NCBI RefSeq assembly: GCF_038592985.1
Contig: NZ_CP151951.1
Location: 2,471,001-2,535,000, forward strand
DNA from: Paenibacillus sp. FSL R10-2782
GTDB taxonomy: Bacteria > Bacillota > Bacilli > Paenibacillales > Paenibacillaceae
Reading direction: 5' to 3'
DNA: 64,000 nt
The number at the start of each line of letters is the position of its first letter. The first letter of the stretch is position 1. The notes beneath the pieces were generated by a model that saw nothing but the letters and a program-made list of their open reading frames with translations, searched no databases and was not told the origin of the DNA. Position numbers and translations under genes: made by a program. Positions 37,575 through 51,100 of this stretch are shown here, piece by piece.

Positions 37575-40500
37575 ATGACTCAGCACGATATTCAATTGTT
37601 TGCATTAAGCCAGCCACAGCAACGTATTTGGTACACGGAGCTTTTATATCCCAATCGCAACACGTCCACGCTTATTACAACGGTTAAAATCAAGGGAACT
37701 GTTCACATAGATGCATTGCAGCAGGCAATGAATCAGGTGATTGCACAAAACGATTCTTTTCGCATTAAAATCACTGCTCAGGATGGTATTCCGTATCAAT
37801 ATGTAGAGCCATTTGCTGCACAAAGCATAGAAACGCTCCAGGTTACCCCGGAGGAAGCCGAGCAACTAGTAAACCGTCTTAATTCCAAGCCCTTTTCATT
37901 GTTGGATTCCCAGCTCTACCAATTGGTTATTTTGCGGTTGGGAGCAGAAGAAACCTGGTACAATTTCACAATGCACCATATTATTTCAGATGGTGTATCC
38001 ATGAATCAGGCCATTAATGAAATTACGACGCATTACATGGATATTGTCCATGGTACAGGTCAGGCTACACCGACCAAAGCGAATCCATATCTGGATTTCA
38101 TTCAGGTGGAGCAAGGCTATGAGCAATCTGACCGTTACCAGAAGGACAAGACATATTGGACAGAAAAGTTTGCCGATTTGCCAGAGACGACAGGTTTAAA
38201 ATCATACAATCCGTTAACGCTGAGCACAGCTGCACGCCGGGAGAGCTATACACTGGAGACTGAACTGTATCGTGGTGTCAAGGTTTTTTGTGAGGAGCAT
38301 AAAATCAGTATTTTTACGTTCTTCCTGGCCGCCCTGTATATTTATTTGCATAAAGTGACGGGAGAACAGGATTTAACCGTAGGCACGCTGTACGCTAACC
38401 GTACGTCGAAGAAGGAGAAGGATACGATTGGCATGTTCGTCAGCACCGTGGCTACGCGCCTGCTGGTTGAGCCGGAATCCGAGCTGCTGACCTTCCTGCA
38501 AGGTGTGGGCAAGGAGCAGTCGTCCATTTTGCGACATCAGCGTTACCCGTACAACAAAATTATTCAGGATTTGCGTGAACAGCAAAGCAGTCTGGATATT
38601 CAGCGTCTCTTTGGCGTTTCAATTCAGTATCGTACACTGAGCTTCTCCCGCTTTGATGAAGCCGTTCAGCAGGTGGATACTGATTTCTGTGGAGATACGG
38701 TGAATGACTTTGATATTCATATGGTAGATATGCTGGATGACGATAAGTTTATACTCCATCTGGATTATCGTACCGATCTGTTCAGCGAACAGGAGATTGC
38801 CCGAATTATTCGACAATTCTTGAGTGTGGCTGAGCATATGGTGAAAGGTCCGCAGAAGCGTATACAGGAGTTGTCACTGATTAGTGATGAGGAGCGGACG
38901 CAAATTGTGGATGTATTCAATGCTACAGCAGTGCCATATCCACATGATGCAGGAATTCATGAACTGTTCGAGCAACAGGCAGAGCGTGTGCCGGATCAGA
39001 CTGCGGTTGTGTTTGGAAACCGTCGTCTAACCTATGGGCAACTGAATGAACAGGCCAACAGACTGGCTCACACGCTGCGCGGTTACGGTGTTACTGTGGA
39101 ACGAACGGTAGGCATCGTCGCTGAGCGTTCCACAGATATGATCGTCGGCATGCTGGCAATCCTCAAGGCTGGCGGCGCATATGTGCCGATTGACCCGGAT
39201 TATCCGGCAGAGCGTGTACGCTACCTGCTGGAGGATTCAGGAGCGAAGCTGCTGCTGGTGCAGCATGCGGAGCAGCAGCCGGATGACTACAGCGGAATTG
39301 TGCTGGATCTGAGCGATGCTACTGTATACGGGGCAGTGGCTGACCAAGGCTTAAATACCGTACATTTGGAGCAAAACGAGGCTTATCATGCGGATTATAC
39401 CCATTATACAAATCCGAAAAATGAGATTTCAAAAACGGGTACATTCGGGGATCGACTCGCCTATTTGATGTACACCTCAGGGACAACAGGCCAGCCGAAA
39501 GGGGTTATGGTAGAGCACCGTAACGTCGTCCGTCTGGTGAAAAATACAAACTATTCGCAACTGGATGCGGATACCCGCATTTTGCAGACCGGGGCTGTTG
39601 TCTTCGACGCGTCCACCTTCGAAATTTGGGGTGCGCTATTGAACGGTGGACAGCTGGTGCTGGTGAGTCAGGATGTCATTTTGGATGCGCCGAAGCTCAA
39701 GGAAGCTGTTCGCAGTCATGGCATTACGACGATGTGGCTGACAGCGCCACTCTTTAACCAGCTGTCCCAGCAGGACCTGGAACTGTTCGAGGGGATCCGG
39801 GAGCTGCTGGTTGGCGGTGATGTGCTGTCCGTCCCGCATATTAACCGGGTGCTGGAGGCCCATCCGACTCTTCGGATCATCAATGGCTACGGTCCGACGG
39901 AAAACACAACCTTTTCCACAACACATGCGATTACTGGCGTGCAAGCCGAATCGGTGCCGATTGGCAGCCCGATCCACAACTCAACGGCGTATGTCGTGGA
40001 TCGTTCGATGCAGCTCCAGCCTGTCGGAGCATGGGGAGAGCTGATCGTCGGCGGTGACGGGGTGGCACGTGGATACCGGAACCGCCCGGACCTGACGGCA
40101 GAAAAGTTCATCGACAGTCCGTTCCGCAGCGGAGAACGGTGCTATCGCACAGGCGACCTGGTGCGCTGGAATGCGGACGGGACGCTGGAATACAAGGGAC
40201 GGATCGACGCCCAAGTGAAAATCCGTGGGTATCGGATCGAGCTGGGCGAGGTGGAAGCACAGCTGTTGAAGCTGGAGGCGGTGCGAGAAGCGGTCGTAAT
40301 TGCACGAGAGGATGAGCAGGGGCAAAAGCAGCTCTGCGCTTATATGGTGACTGATACGGAGGTAGCGGCAAGCGAGCTGCGCAGCGCTTTGAGCCAGGAG
40401 CTGCCGGGCTACATGGTGCCGTCGTATTTTGTACAGCTGGAGCAATTGCCACTGACGCCTAACGGCAAGGTGGATCGGCGGGCGTTGCCACAGCCGGAGG

Positions 40501-42120
40501 GAAGTGTGGATTCCGGCGAGGATTATGTAGCCGCACGAACGGATGTGGAGCGGACGCTGGTATCGGTATGGCAATCTGTACTAGGCATTGAGCATATCGG
40601 TGTACTGGATAACTTTTTCCATCTGGGAGGCGACTCGATCAAGGCCATTCAGGTGTCTTCGAGACTGCTGCAAAACGGCTATAAACTGGAAATGAGAGAA
40701 CTGTTCCAATATCCGACGATTGCTGAGCTGAATGGACGGGTGCAGCAGGTGAGCCGCGTTTCCGATCAGGGAGAAGTTAGTGGAGCCGTGGCGTTGACGC
40801 CGATTCAGCATTGGTTTATTGAGCAGCAGCCGTCCAAGCCAGAGCACTATAATCAGGCGTTGATGCTGCACCGTGAGGATCGTATGGACGAAACGGCGCT
40901 TCGTCAGGCGTTGCAACGTATTGTTGAGCATCATGATGCTTTGCGTATCGTCTTCCGACAGAATGCAGACGGCGGGTATGAAGCATGGAACCGCGGTGTA
41001 CAAGCAGGTGAGCTTTACAGTCTCGAAGTCGTAGATTTTACGAACGAGCCTGATTTTGCTCACGTGCTGGAAGCCAAAGCCAACGAAATTCAAAGCAGCA
41101 TCTGTCTGGATGAAGGTCCTCTGGTGAAGCTGGGTCTGTTCCGTTGCTCTGATGGAGATCATTTGCTGGTGGCGATCCACCATTTTGTGGTGGATGGCGT
41201 GTCTTGGCGTATTTTGCTGGAGGATTTGGCAACTGGATATGAGCAGGCCTTACAGGGCGAGTCTGTCCGTTTGCCGAATAAGACGGATTCCTTCCGCCTG
41301 TGGGCTGGTCAGCTGTCAGCTTATGCGAACAGCACAGCATTGCTGAAGGAACGTGCGTACTGGCAAGAGCTGGAGCAAGCCGGGGCTACTCAAGCAGCTC
41401 TGCCCAAGGACTACACTCGCAAATCCGAGGCCAAGCCTTGTCTCCGCGATGACCGCACACTTACGGTAGCGTGGACAGTTGAAGAAACAGAACAATTTTT
41501 GAAGCAGGCACACCGTGCTTATAATACGGAAGCGAACGATCTATTGCTGACGGCTCTGGGAACTGCGGTTCACGAGTGGGCAGGCATCAGCCAGGTGCTT
41601 GTGAATCTGGAGGGGCACGGTCGGGAGGCTATTTTGCCAGACGTGGATATTACACGTACGGTCGGTTGGTTTACCAGCCAATTCCCAGTTGTGCTGGATA
41701 TGGGCAAGGATCGGAATGTGGGACGGCGTGTCAAGGATGTCAAGGAAGGGCTGCGCCGTTTGCCGCATAAAGGAATTGGATACGGGATTTTGAGATATCT
41801 TTCTGCTGCTGAAGAAGGGGAAGCAGCTTTTGTCGTCGAGCCGGAAATTAGCTTTAACTATCTCGGACAATTCGATCAGGATTTGAAAAATAATGCATTC
41901 CGTATGTCTCCTTATTCCCTCGGGGCTTCCATTAGTGACACATTGACCAAGCGGTATGCCCTTGATATCAACGGCATGGTCACAGACGGTGTGCTGGAAC
42001 TGACGATCAGCTACAGCAGCAAAACGTTCATGAAAAAATCAATCAAAAGACTAGCTGATTTGCTTCAGGAAAGCTTGCGCCAGGTATTAGCTCATTGTGT
42101 AGACAAAGAGCTGCCGGAGT
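37575..42120 (+). other. NRPS module 1: Cs-A(Val)-T-E
   Basis: Starter C domain about 37575-38900, A domain about 38944-40480, carrier about 40521-40740 (LGGDSIK), and epimerase about 40785-42120 (HHFVVDG, EGHGRE, NYLGQF). The pocket residues read D-A-F-W-L-G-G-T-F-K from FDASTFEIW, TMWLT, LLVGGD, NGYGPTE and TTF. This is one residue from the well-known valine code DAFWIGGTFK. An N-acylated D-Val is predicted. The DSIK-type carrier is the form usually seen before an E domain. Confidence 0.85.
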
Positions 42121-45100
42121 TGACACCAAGCGATCTGTCCTTCCAGGGACTAACGGCTGGAGAACTGGAGCACATTGTAGAGCAAACCGCAACTGCGGGA
42201 GAGCTGGAAAATATTTATTCGCTAACGCCGATGCAAAAGGGGATCTTGTTCCACGGCTTGATGGAGCCGCAATCGGGGGCGTATTTTGAGCAGGCAACAT
42301 TTGATTTGCAGGGCAGCTTTCAAGTGGACGCTTTTGCCGAAAGCCTGAATCTGCTGGTGAATCGCCATCAAATCTTCAGAACGAATTTTTATAGCGGCTG
42401 GAATGAGCAGCCTTTACAGGTGGTGTATCGTCATAAAGCTGCGGGCTTCCGTTTTGAAGACGTGCGTTCGATGGAGCAAGTAGAATTGGATGCGTACATT
42501 GCTGATTTTACTGAGCGAGACAAAGCGGAAGGGTTTAACTTTAGCGCAGGCGAGCTGATGCGAGTATCTATATTACGTACGGGCGAGGAATCGTACCGTT
42601 TTGTGTGGAGCTTCCACCATATTTTGATGGACGGCTGGTGCTTGTTCCTGGTTGTCGGGGAAGCCTTCAATACGTATTTTGCATTGCTCGAAGATCAGAA
42701 GCCGGAGCTTGCCCCGGTAACGCCATATAGCGAATATATCGAATGGCTGGAAAGGCAGGACAACGCGGAAGCAGAACGGTTCTGGAGTGACTATTTTGCC
42801 GGCTTTGAACAGCAGACGGTGTTGCCGCAAGCGAAGCAGTTGGACGGTCATACCAAGGGATATGAAGCTGACAAGCTTTCGTTTACGCTGAGCCGTGAAG
42901 TGACGGAACGGATGAACAAGCTGGTCAAGCAGCAGCAGGTGACGGTCAATACGCTGCTGCAAGCGGCATGGGGAGTTGTGCTGCAACGATATAACAATAG
43001 TCGGGATGTCGTATTTGGCAGTGTTGTATCCGGTAGATCAGCGGATATTCCGGGCATCGATAAAATGATCGGTTTGTTCATTAATACGGTTCCTGTACGG
43101 ATTCACAGCGGGGAAGATGTTACGTTCGCTGGGCTGATGAAGCAGACACAGGAGCAGGCGCTTGCTTCCCGTGCCTATGAAACCTATCCGTTGTATGAAA
43201 TTCAGGCCCTGACAGAGCAGAAGCAGGATTTGGTAAACCATATTATGGTGTTTGAAAACTATCCGGTGGAACAGAGCATGGAGCAAATGGGCAACCGTAA
43301 CACGAACGGCTTTGCCATTGCGAATGCTTCCGTGTCGGAGCAAACGAACTATGATTTCAATATTACAGTTGTGCCGGGTGATGAAATCGGTGTTCATTTT
43401 GAATACAACGCGCTGGTGTTTGAACGCGCAGCTATTGAGCAAATCCGCGAGCATTTGCTGCATATCGTAGAGGAAGCGATTAACAGACCGGATGCGCTGG
43501 TAGATGAGCTTGAACTGGTGACTGCTGAGGAAAAAGCGAAGATCATCGACGGTTTTGGTTCAGTTGGCGTGTCTGCTTGGAGTGATGCGAAGGAAGTCGA
43601 GTGGTTGTTCCACGCCTATGTGGAAGAACAGGCGCAGCTTGTACCGGATCACGTGGCGGTTGTGTACGAGGAGCAACAACTTACGTACCACAAACTCAAC
43701 GAGCGTGCGAACCAATTGGCTCGTAGATTGCGAAATGAAGGCATTGGACGCGAGTCGATTGTCGGCATCTTGAGCGAACGATCGGTGGACATGCTGGTGG
43801 GCGTACTGGCGGTGTGGAAGGCTGGAGGCGCATATGTGCCGCTGGATGCAGACTATCCGTCGGAGCGTATTCGTTTCATGCTGGAGGACAGTGGCGCGAC
43901 GGTGCTACTGACCCAAACAGGCTTGCAGGAGCGTGCACAAGTATGGCTGGAGGAAAGCCAAGCTATATCCGAACCAGCAACAGGACTGCGCCTGCAGACT
44001 GTACTGGCGCTGGACGATGAGTCGCTGTACACCGGGGATACCACAGATGTCGAACACATCAACGAGCCGCAGGATCTGGCGTATGTGATCTACACCTCCG
44101 GTACAACGGGACGTCCGAAGGGCGTCATGATCGAGCATCGCAGCTTGGTGAATACAGCTGCGGCATATCGCCGGGATTACCGTCTGAACCAGTTCCCGGT
44201 ACGCTTGTTGCAACTGGCGAGCTTCTCCTTCGACGTATTCGTCGGGGATATCGCACGGGCGCTCTATAACGGCGGAACGATGGTCATCTGCCCGAAAGAT
44301 GACCGGATTGATCCAAGCCGTCTGTATAGCTGGATTCGTGACTATCAGGTTACGGTGTTCGAATCGACACCGGCCTTGATCGTACCATTCATGCAGCATG
44401 TGCATGAACACGGACTGGACATGAGCAGTCTGGAGCTGCTGATCACCAGCTCGGATAGCTGTAGCGTGACAGATTACCGGGTGCTGCAAGAACGATTTGG
44501 TGCGGATATTCGCATCCTTAACAGCTACGGCGTAACGGAAGCGGCGATTGACTCCAGCTTCTACGACGAAGAGCTGTCGAAGCTGCCAAGCAGCGGCAGT
44601 GTACCGATTGGTCAGGCGTGGCTGAACGCCCGCTTTTATATCGTAGACAGCCAACTGAATCCGGTGCCTGTCGGCGTACTGGGTGAGCTGTGCATTGGCG
44701 GCGCCGGGGTGGCACGGGGATACCTGAACCGTCCGGACCTGACGGCCGAGAAATTCGTGGCGAATCCGTACGTGCCGGGTGAACGGCTGTATCGGACGGG
44801 TGATTTGGCGCGGTGGATGCCGGACGGGAATGTGGACTTCATCGGCCGGATGGACTACCAAGTCAAAATCCGGGGCTACCGGATCGAGCTGGGCGAGATC
44901 GAAACCGTGATCCAGCGGGTGCCGGGCGTGCGTCAAGCGGTCGTGATCGACCGGACAGATGAGCGTGGGCACAAGTATTTGTGCGGCTATATCACGGGAG
45001 AAGCGGAGCTGCGGATCGAGGAGGTACAGGCTGAGCTGGAAGCAGGGCTGCCAGCGCACATGGTGCCAGCACGCTTGATGCGACTGGAGACGATCCCGCT

Positions 45101-48100
45101 GACGAGCAACGGCAAAATCGACCGCAAGGCGTTGCCGGAGCCGGAAGGCAGCATCCATACAGGTGCAGCCTATGTGGCACCGCGTACAACGGTAGAGCAG
45201 GTGCTGGCTTCGGTATGGGCCGGGGTGCTCGGCGTGGAAGCGGTAGGCACACAGGATAACTTCTTCGAGCTGGGCGGCGATTCGATCAAGGCGCTGCAGG
45301 TATCATCCCGATTGCTGCAAGCAGGCTATCGACTGGACATGAAGGACCTGTTCAGCAATCCAACGGTAGGGTCCCTTAGTCCTTTGCTTCGCACAGATGG
45401 CAAAATCGCCAGTCAGGAAGAGGCAGTAGGCAAGGTGGAGCTGACACCAATTCAACGGTGGTTCTTTGAGCAGCAGCCGGTTGACCTGCATCACAACAAC
45501 CAGGCGATGATGCTGTATCGAGCCGGGCGCTTTGATGTAGATGCGCTGCACCATACGATGGAACGCATAGTCCAACATCATGACGCATTGCGTACTGTAT
45601 TCCGCAAGACGGAGCAAGGTTACGTAGCCTGGAACCGCAGTGTGGAGGAAGGCGAGCTATATACACTGGACATTGTAGATTTCAGTCGAGTTGAAGACGA
45701 ATCCACAGCTGTGGAAGCCAAGGCAAATGAAATTCAAGCCGGCATTCATTTGAGCGAGGGACCGCTTGTGAAGCTTGGTTTGTTCCAATGCGCTCAGGGC
45801 GATCATTTATTAATCGCCATTCACCATTTGGTCGTGGACGGTGTATCGTGGCGCATTTTGCTGGAGGATTTGGCAGCCGCTTATGAGCAGGCTGTTGCAG
45901 GTAAAACGGGCAAAGCTATTCGATTACCGCTTAAAACAGATTCGTTCCAGACATGGGCCGAGCAACAGTCAGTCTATGCGAACAGTGCGACGATGGAGCG
46001 GGAGCTTGCTTACTGGCAGCATATTGAACAAGCAGAAGCAAGTCTGGCAAAGCCGTTGCCAAAGGATTATGACAACGATCATGCCTTGCTTGGAGACAGT
46101 GAGGTTGTCACCGTCCGCTGGACGAAGCAGGAAACCGATTTGTTGCTCAAGCAGGCTCACCGCGCGTATAGCACGGAAATGAATGATCTGTTGCTGGCTG
46201 CACTCGGCAAAGCCGTATATGAATGGTCCGGTTCTGAACGCGTGCTGGTCAACCTGGAGGGTCATGGACGCGAGGCCATTTTATCGGATGTGGATATTAC
46301 GCGCACGGTGGGCTGGTTTACGAGCCAATTCCCGGTTGTACTGGATGGAAGCCTGGGGCAAGGCGGAAATATCGCCCGTTTGATCAAACGGGTGAAGGAA
46401 GGGCTGCACCATATTCCGCAAAAAGGCATTGGCTATGGTATTTTACGATACCTGTCAAATACGGAGGCTTTCGCGCAAGCAGGAGTACAGCTCCAGTTGA
46501 CCCCAGAGATCAACTTTAACTATCTGGGCCAGTTTGATCAGGATTATAAAGGCAACGATCTGGAGCCCTCCTCCTATTCTATGGGTGTGCCTGTCAGCAC
46601 AAACGCGGCTATGGATTTTGCGCTGGATATCAATGGAGTGATCGAGGACGGCGAGTTGATGTTTACTATTCGCTACGGCACAACGCAGTTCCGTCATGAG
46701 ACGATTGCCCGGCTTGGAGAGCTGCTGGCTTCGGGCTTGCGTGAGGTGATCAGCCATTGCGTCGCCCAGGAAAGAACGGTATTGACACCAAGCGATGTCC
46801 TGCTAAATAACGTAACGCTGGACGAGCTGGAGCAATTGGTGGAAGATACGCGAGATATGGGCGAGCTGGAAAATGTGTATGCCTTAACGCCAATGCAAAA
46901 GGGGATGCTCTTCTTCAGCATGATGGATGAGGATTCGGCGGCTTATTTTGAGCAGGCCACCTTTGAGCTGAACGGACGTTTTGATGTGGTCACTTTCGGC
47001 AAAAGTCTGGATCTGCTTGTACAACGTCATGAGGCCCTACGGACGAACTTTATCCATTCATGGAAGGATGAGCCTGTACAGGTTGTCTTCCACAACCGCA
47101 GCGGAGCATTGTACTACGAAGACTTGCGCGGACTGGAAAAAGAGGAACGTGAAGCTCGGGTTGAGGCTTTTGTACTTGCAGATAAAGCCAAAGGATTCCG
47201 TCTGGCAGAGGATGCACTCAATCGTATTTCCATTTTGCAAACGGGGGATGAAACGTACCATTTTGTTTGGAGCTTCCATCACATTTTGATGGATGGCTGG
47301 TGCTTGTCCTTTATGATACAGGAGGTATTTGGCAGCTATCAGGCACTTCGTGCGGGTCAGGAGCCGGTGCTTGAGCAGGTCACGCCATTTAGTCGTTTTA
47401 TTGAATGGCTGGAGCGTCAGGATCGTGAAGCGGCGCTGCAATACTGGAGCGGGTATCTGGCAGACTATGAGCAGCAAATTATGCTTCCGCAGCAAAAAAC
47501 ACAGCCTAAATCCGCACAAGCCGGGGAATATGTCGGCGGAGAACTGGAATGCGAATTCCAGCCGGAACTGGTCGCTCAGATCGAACGGGTGGCGAAGCAA
47601 AATCAGGTGACGATCAACACATTGATTCAGACGGTATGGGGCGTGCTGTTGCAAAAATATAACAACAGTTCGGATGTTGTATTCGGTAGTGTTGTATCCG
47701 GTCGTCCAGCCGATATTATGGGTGTGGAGCGCATGATTGGGTTGTTCATAAATACGATTCCAGTGCGCATTCTGTCTGAAAAGGGTGAGTCCTTTGTCGA
47801 ACTGATGAAACGAACACAGCGGCAGGCGCTGGCCTCTAATAGCTACGACGCATTCCCGTTGTATGAGATTCAGGCGCTGACCGGACAGAAGCAGGATTTG
47901 ATCAACCATATTATGATATTTGAAAATTATCCGGTAGAGCAGCAGATAGAGCAGTTGGGAAGCGGTGGTCACGATAAATTTACGATTTCGAACGTAGTGA
48001 CTACAGAGGAAACCAACTACGATCTGAACGTAGCCGTTATGCCGGGAGAAGGTATAAAGATTCGTTTTATGTATAACGCGCTCTGCTTTGACCCAATAGG

Positions 48101-51100
48101 CATTGAGCGCCTGCATGGACATTTTGTCCGTCTGCTGGAGCAAATTTCACTCCATCCGAACGTTCGCGTTGAAGAGCTGGAATTGGTCACAGCGGTGGAA
48201 AAACAACAGATTACAGAAGCGTTTAATGACACCGCTGCGGTATATCCGCGCAATCAGACGATCCATCAGCTGTTTGAGGAGCAGGTGGAGCGTACGCCGG
48301 ATCAAGTGGCATTGGTGTTTGAAAATCAGAGTCTGACTTATCGGGAGCTGAATGAACGGGCCAACTCCTTGGCACGAATGCTTCAAGCGCAGGGAGTAGG
48401 ACCCGACAAACTGGTCGGCCTGATGGTGGAGCGCTCAGTGGAAATGATCGCAGGTCTCCTTGCTGTTCTAAAAGCAGGCGGTGCTTATGTGCCGATTGAT
48501 CCCGAATTTCCGTCATCTCGTATTGAATACATGCTGGAAGACAGTAAGGCCACAGTGCTTCTGAGCAGTCGTGATCTGGTGGAAGAGCACCATTGCAACG
48601 CCAATACAATCTTCCTTGAGGATACAGAATTGTATCAGGGAGAGAGCGGCAATCTGGAGACGATTACCCGCCCAGAGCATTTGGCTTACGTCATTTATAC
48701 CTCTGGATCGACTGGAAATCCGAAAGGAGTTATGCTCCAGCATGGCTCGGTACTCAACTTTATTACAGGGATGCGCGAAATAATCGACTTTGAAGCGGGC
48801 AAAACCATTTTGTCACTCACAACAATTTCATTCGATATTTTCGTATTGGAAACCATCCTGCCACTGTTGGGTGGAATGACGGTGGTGCTTGGTGACAGCC
48901 AGCATCAGGTTGATCCTCAGGCGCTGGGTGAGTTGATCGTTCATCATCATGTTGATATGTTGCAAATGACACCATCCCGGGTGCAAATGCTGCTGGGTCA
49001 TGAAGCAGGCTCCCGTGCGCTGCAAAGCGTGAAGGAAATTATGGTCGGGGGTGAAGCACTTCCGTCCAAGCTGCTGGCAGCACTGCAAGAAATAAACGGT
49101 CTCCGCATCTATAACATGTACGGTCCTACAGAAACGACGGTGTGGTCGACAGTACAGGAACTGACTCATGCCAATCAAATTAATATTGGACGTCCTATTG
49201 CGAATACGGAAATGTATATCCTGAATGCGAATGATGGATTGCAGCCAATCGGTGTGCCGGGCGAGTTATGCATTGCAGGAGAAGGCTTGGCGCGTGGCTA
49301 TTGGAATCGTGAAGAACTGACGGCTGAGAAATTTGTGAGTAATCCGTTTGAAGGCGGGAAAGCAGGCTATGAGCGGATGTACCGCACGGGCGATTTGGCG
49401 AGATGGATGCCGGACGGCAACATCGAATACTTGGGCCGGATTGACCATCAGGTGAAAATCCGGGGGTACCGGATTGAGCTGGGCGAGGTCGAATCGCAAT
49501 TGCTGAAGGTGGAGTCGGTACGAGAAGCCATAGTCATGGCTCGTGCGGACGAAACAGGCCAATACCAACTGGTGGCATACTATATTGCGGAGCAAGGACT
49601 CGGAGCCAGCGAGCTGAGAAGTGAACTGGGGCGGGAGCTGCCAAGTTATATGGTGCCTTCATACTTCATTCAGTTGGAGCAGATGCCACTGACACCGAAC
49701 GGTAAAATCGATCGCAAGGCACTGCCGGCACCGGAAGGCAGCCTGCAAAGCGGAGCGGATTATGCAGAGCCGCGCACCGCGCCGGAACGGACACTTGTAG
49801 CCGTCTGGCAGTCAGTACTGGGCGTGCAAACCGTCGGTATTTTGGACAATTTCTTTGATCTGGGCGGCGATTCGATCAAGGCGATTCAAATCGTATCCCG
49901 TGCGTTCCAGGCAGGCTATAAGCTCAACATGAAGGACTTGTTCAAATATCCAAGCGTGAAGGAGTTGGCTCCGCATCTGCGTTTAGCGGGCAAGAGAACA
50001 GCAGAGCAAGGCGAAGTCACAGGGGAAGTGGTGCTGACGCCGATTCAATACTGGTTTGCGCAGCAGGAGCAAGTGGACGCGCATCACTTTAACCAGGCGG
50101 TCATGCTGCACCGGAAGCAGGGCTTTGACGAATCCGCTCTGCGCCAGGCGCTCACCAAGCTGGCGGAGCATCATGATGCTCTACGGATGGTGTTCAGTAA
50201 GACAGGGCAAGGCTATGAAGCATGGAGTCGCGGATTGCAGGAAGGTGAGCTGTACCACCTGGACGTGCTGGACTTTAGGGATTTGACGGATGAAGCCGTG
50301 CTCAGCGCAGCGATTGAGGCGAAAGCCAGTGAAATTCAAAGCAGTATTCATCTGCATGAAGGGCCGCTGTTTAGAGCAGGTTTGTTCCACTGTGCAGACG
50401 GAGATCATTTGCTGATGGCGATTCACCATTTGGTGGTGGACGGGGTATCGTGGCGCATTTTGTTTGAGGATTTGGCTACAGCCTATGAACAGGCAGTAAA
50501 TGGAGAAGCGCTCCAATTACCTGACAAAACGGATTCCTTCCGTTTCTGGTCTGGGCGACTGTCCACGTATGCGAATAGCGCGGTAATGGAAAGTGAACGC
50601 GCCTACTGGGAGCAACTGAACGCATCTGCTTTGGTGGATCAAGTACGGTTGCCTGAGGATCAAGCGCAGGATGGCGAATTTACCTTGGCCGACACGGATA
50701 CAGTGGTCATCAAGCTTACGGAAGAAGAGACAGAACGGATATTGAAGCAGGCGCACCGCGCATATAACACGGAAGTGAACGATCTGCTTCTGGCTGCATT
50801 GGGCATGACGCTGTACACATGGACGGGTCATGAACGTAGCCTGATCAATTTGGAGGGACACGGACGTGAGGACATTTTGCCGGATACGGACATCTCACGT
50901 ACTGTAGGCTGGTTTACGAGTCAATATCCGGTATTGCTGGACATCGGTCGTGATCATGATTTGTCGGGACGCATCAAACAGGTCAAGGAGAGCCTGCGTC
51001 AGATTCCGAATAAAGGAATTGGCTATGGTATTTGGAGACATCTGAGTGAAGCAGGCCAGGCAAATGGTCATAAAGAAGACGCTTTGCATATGGGTCAAAC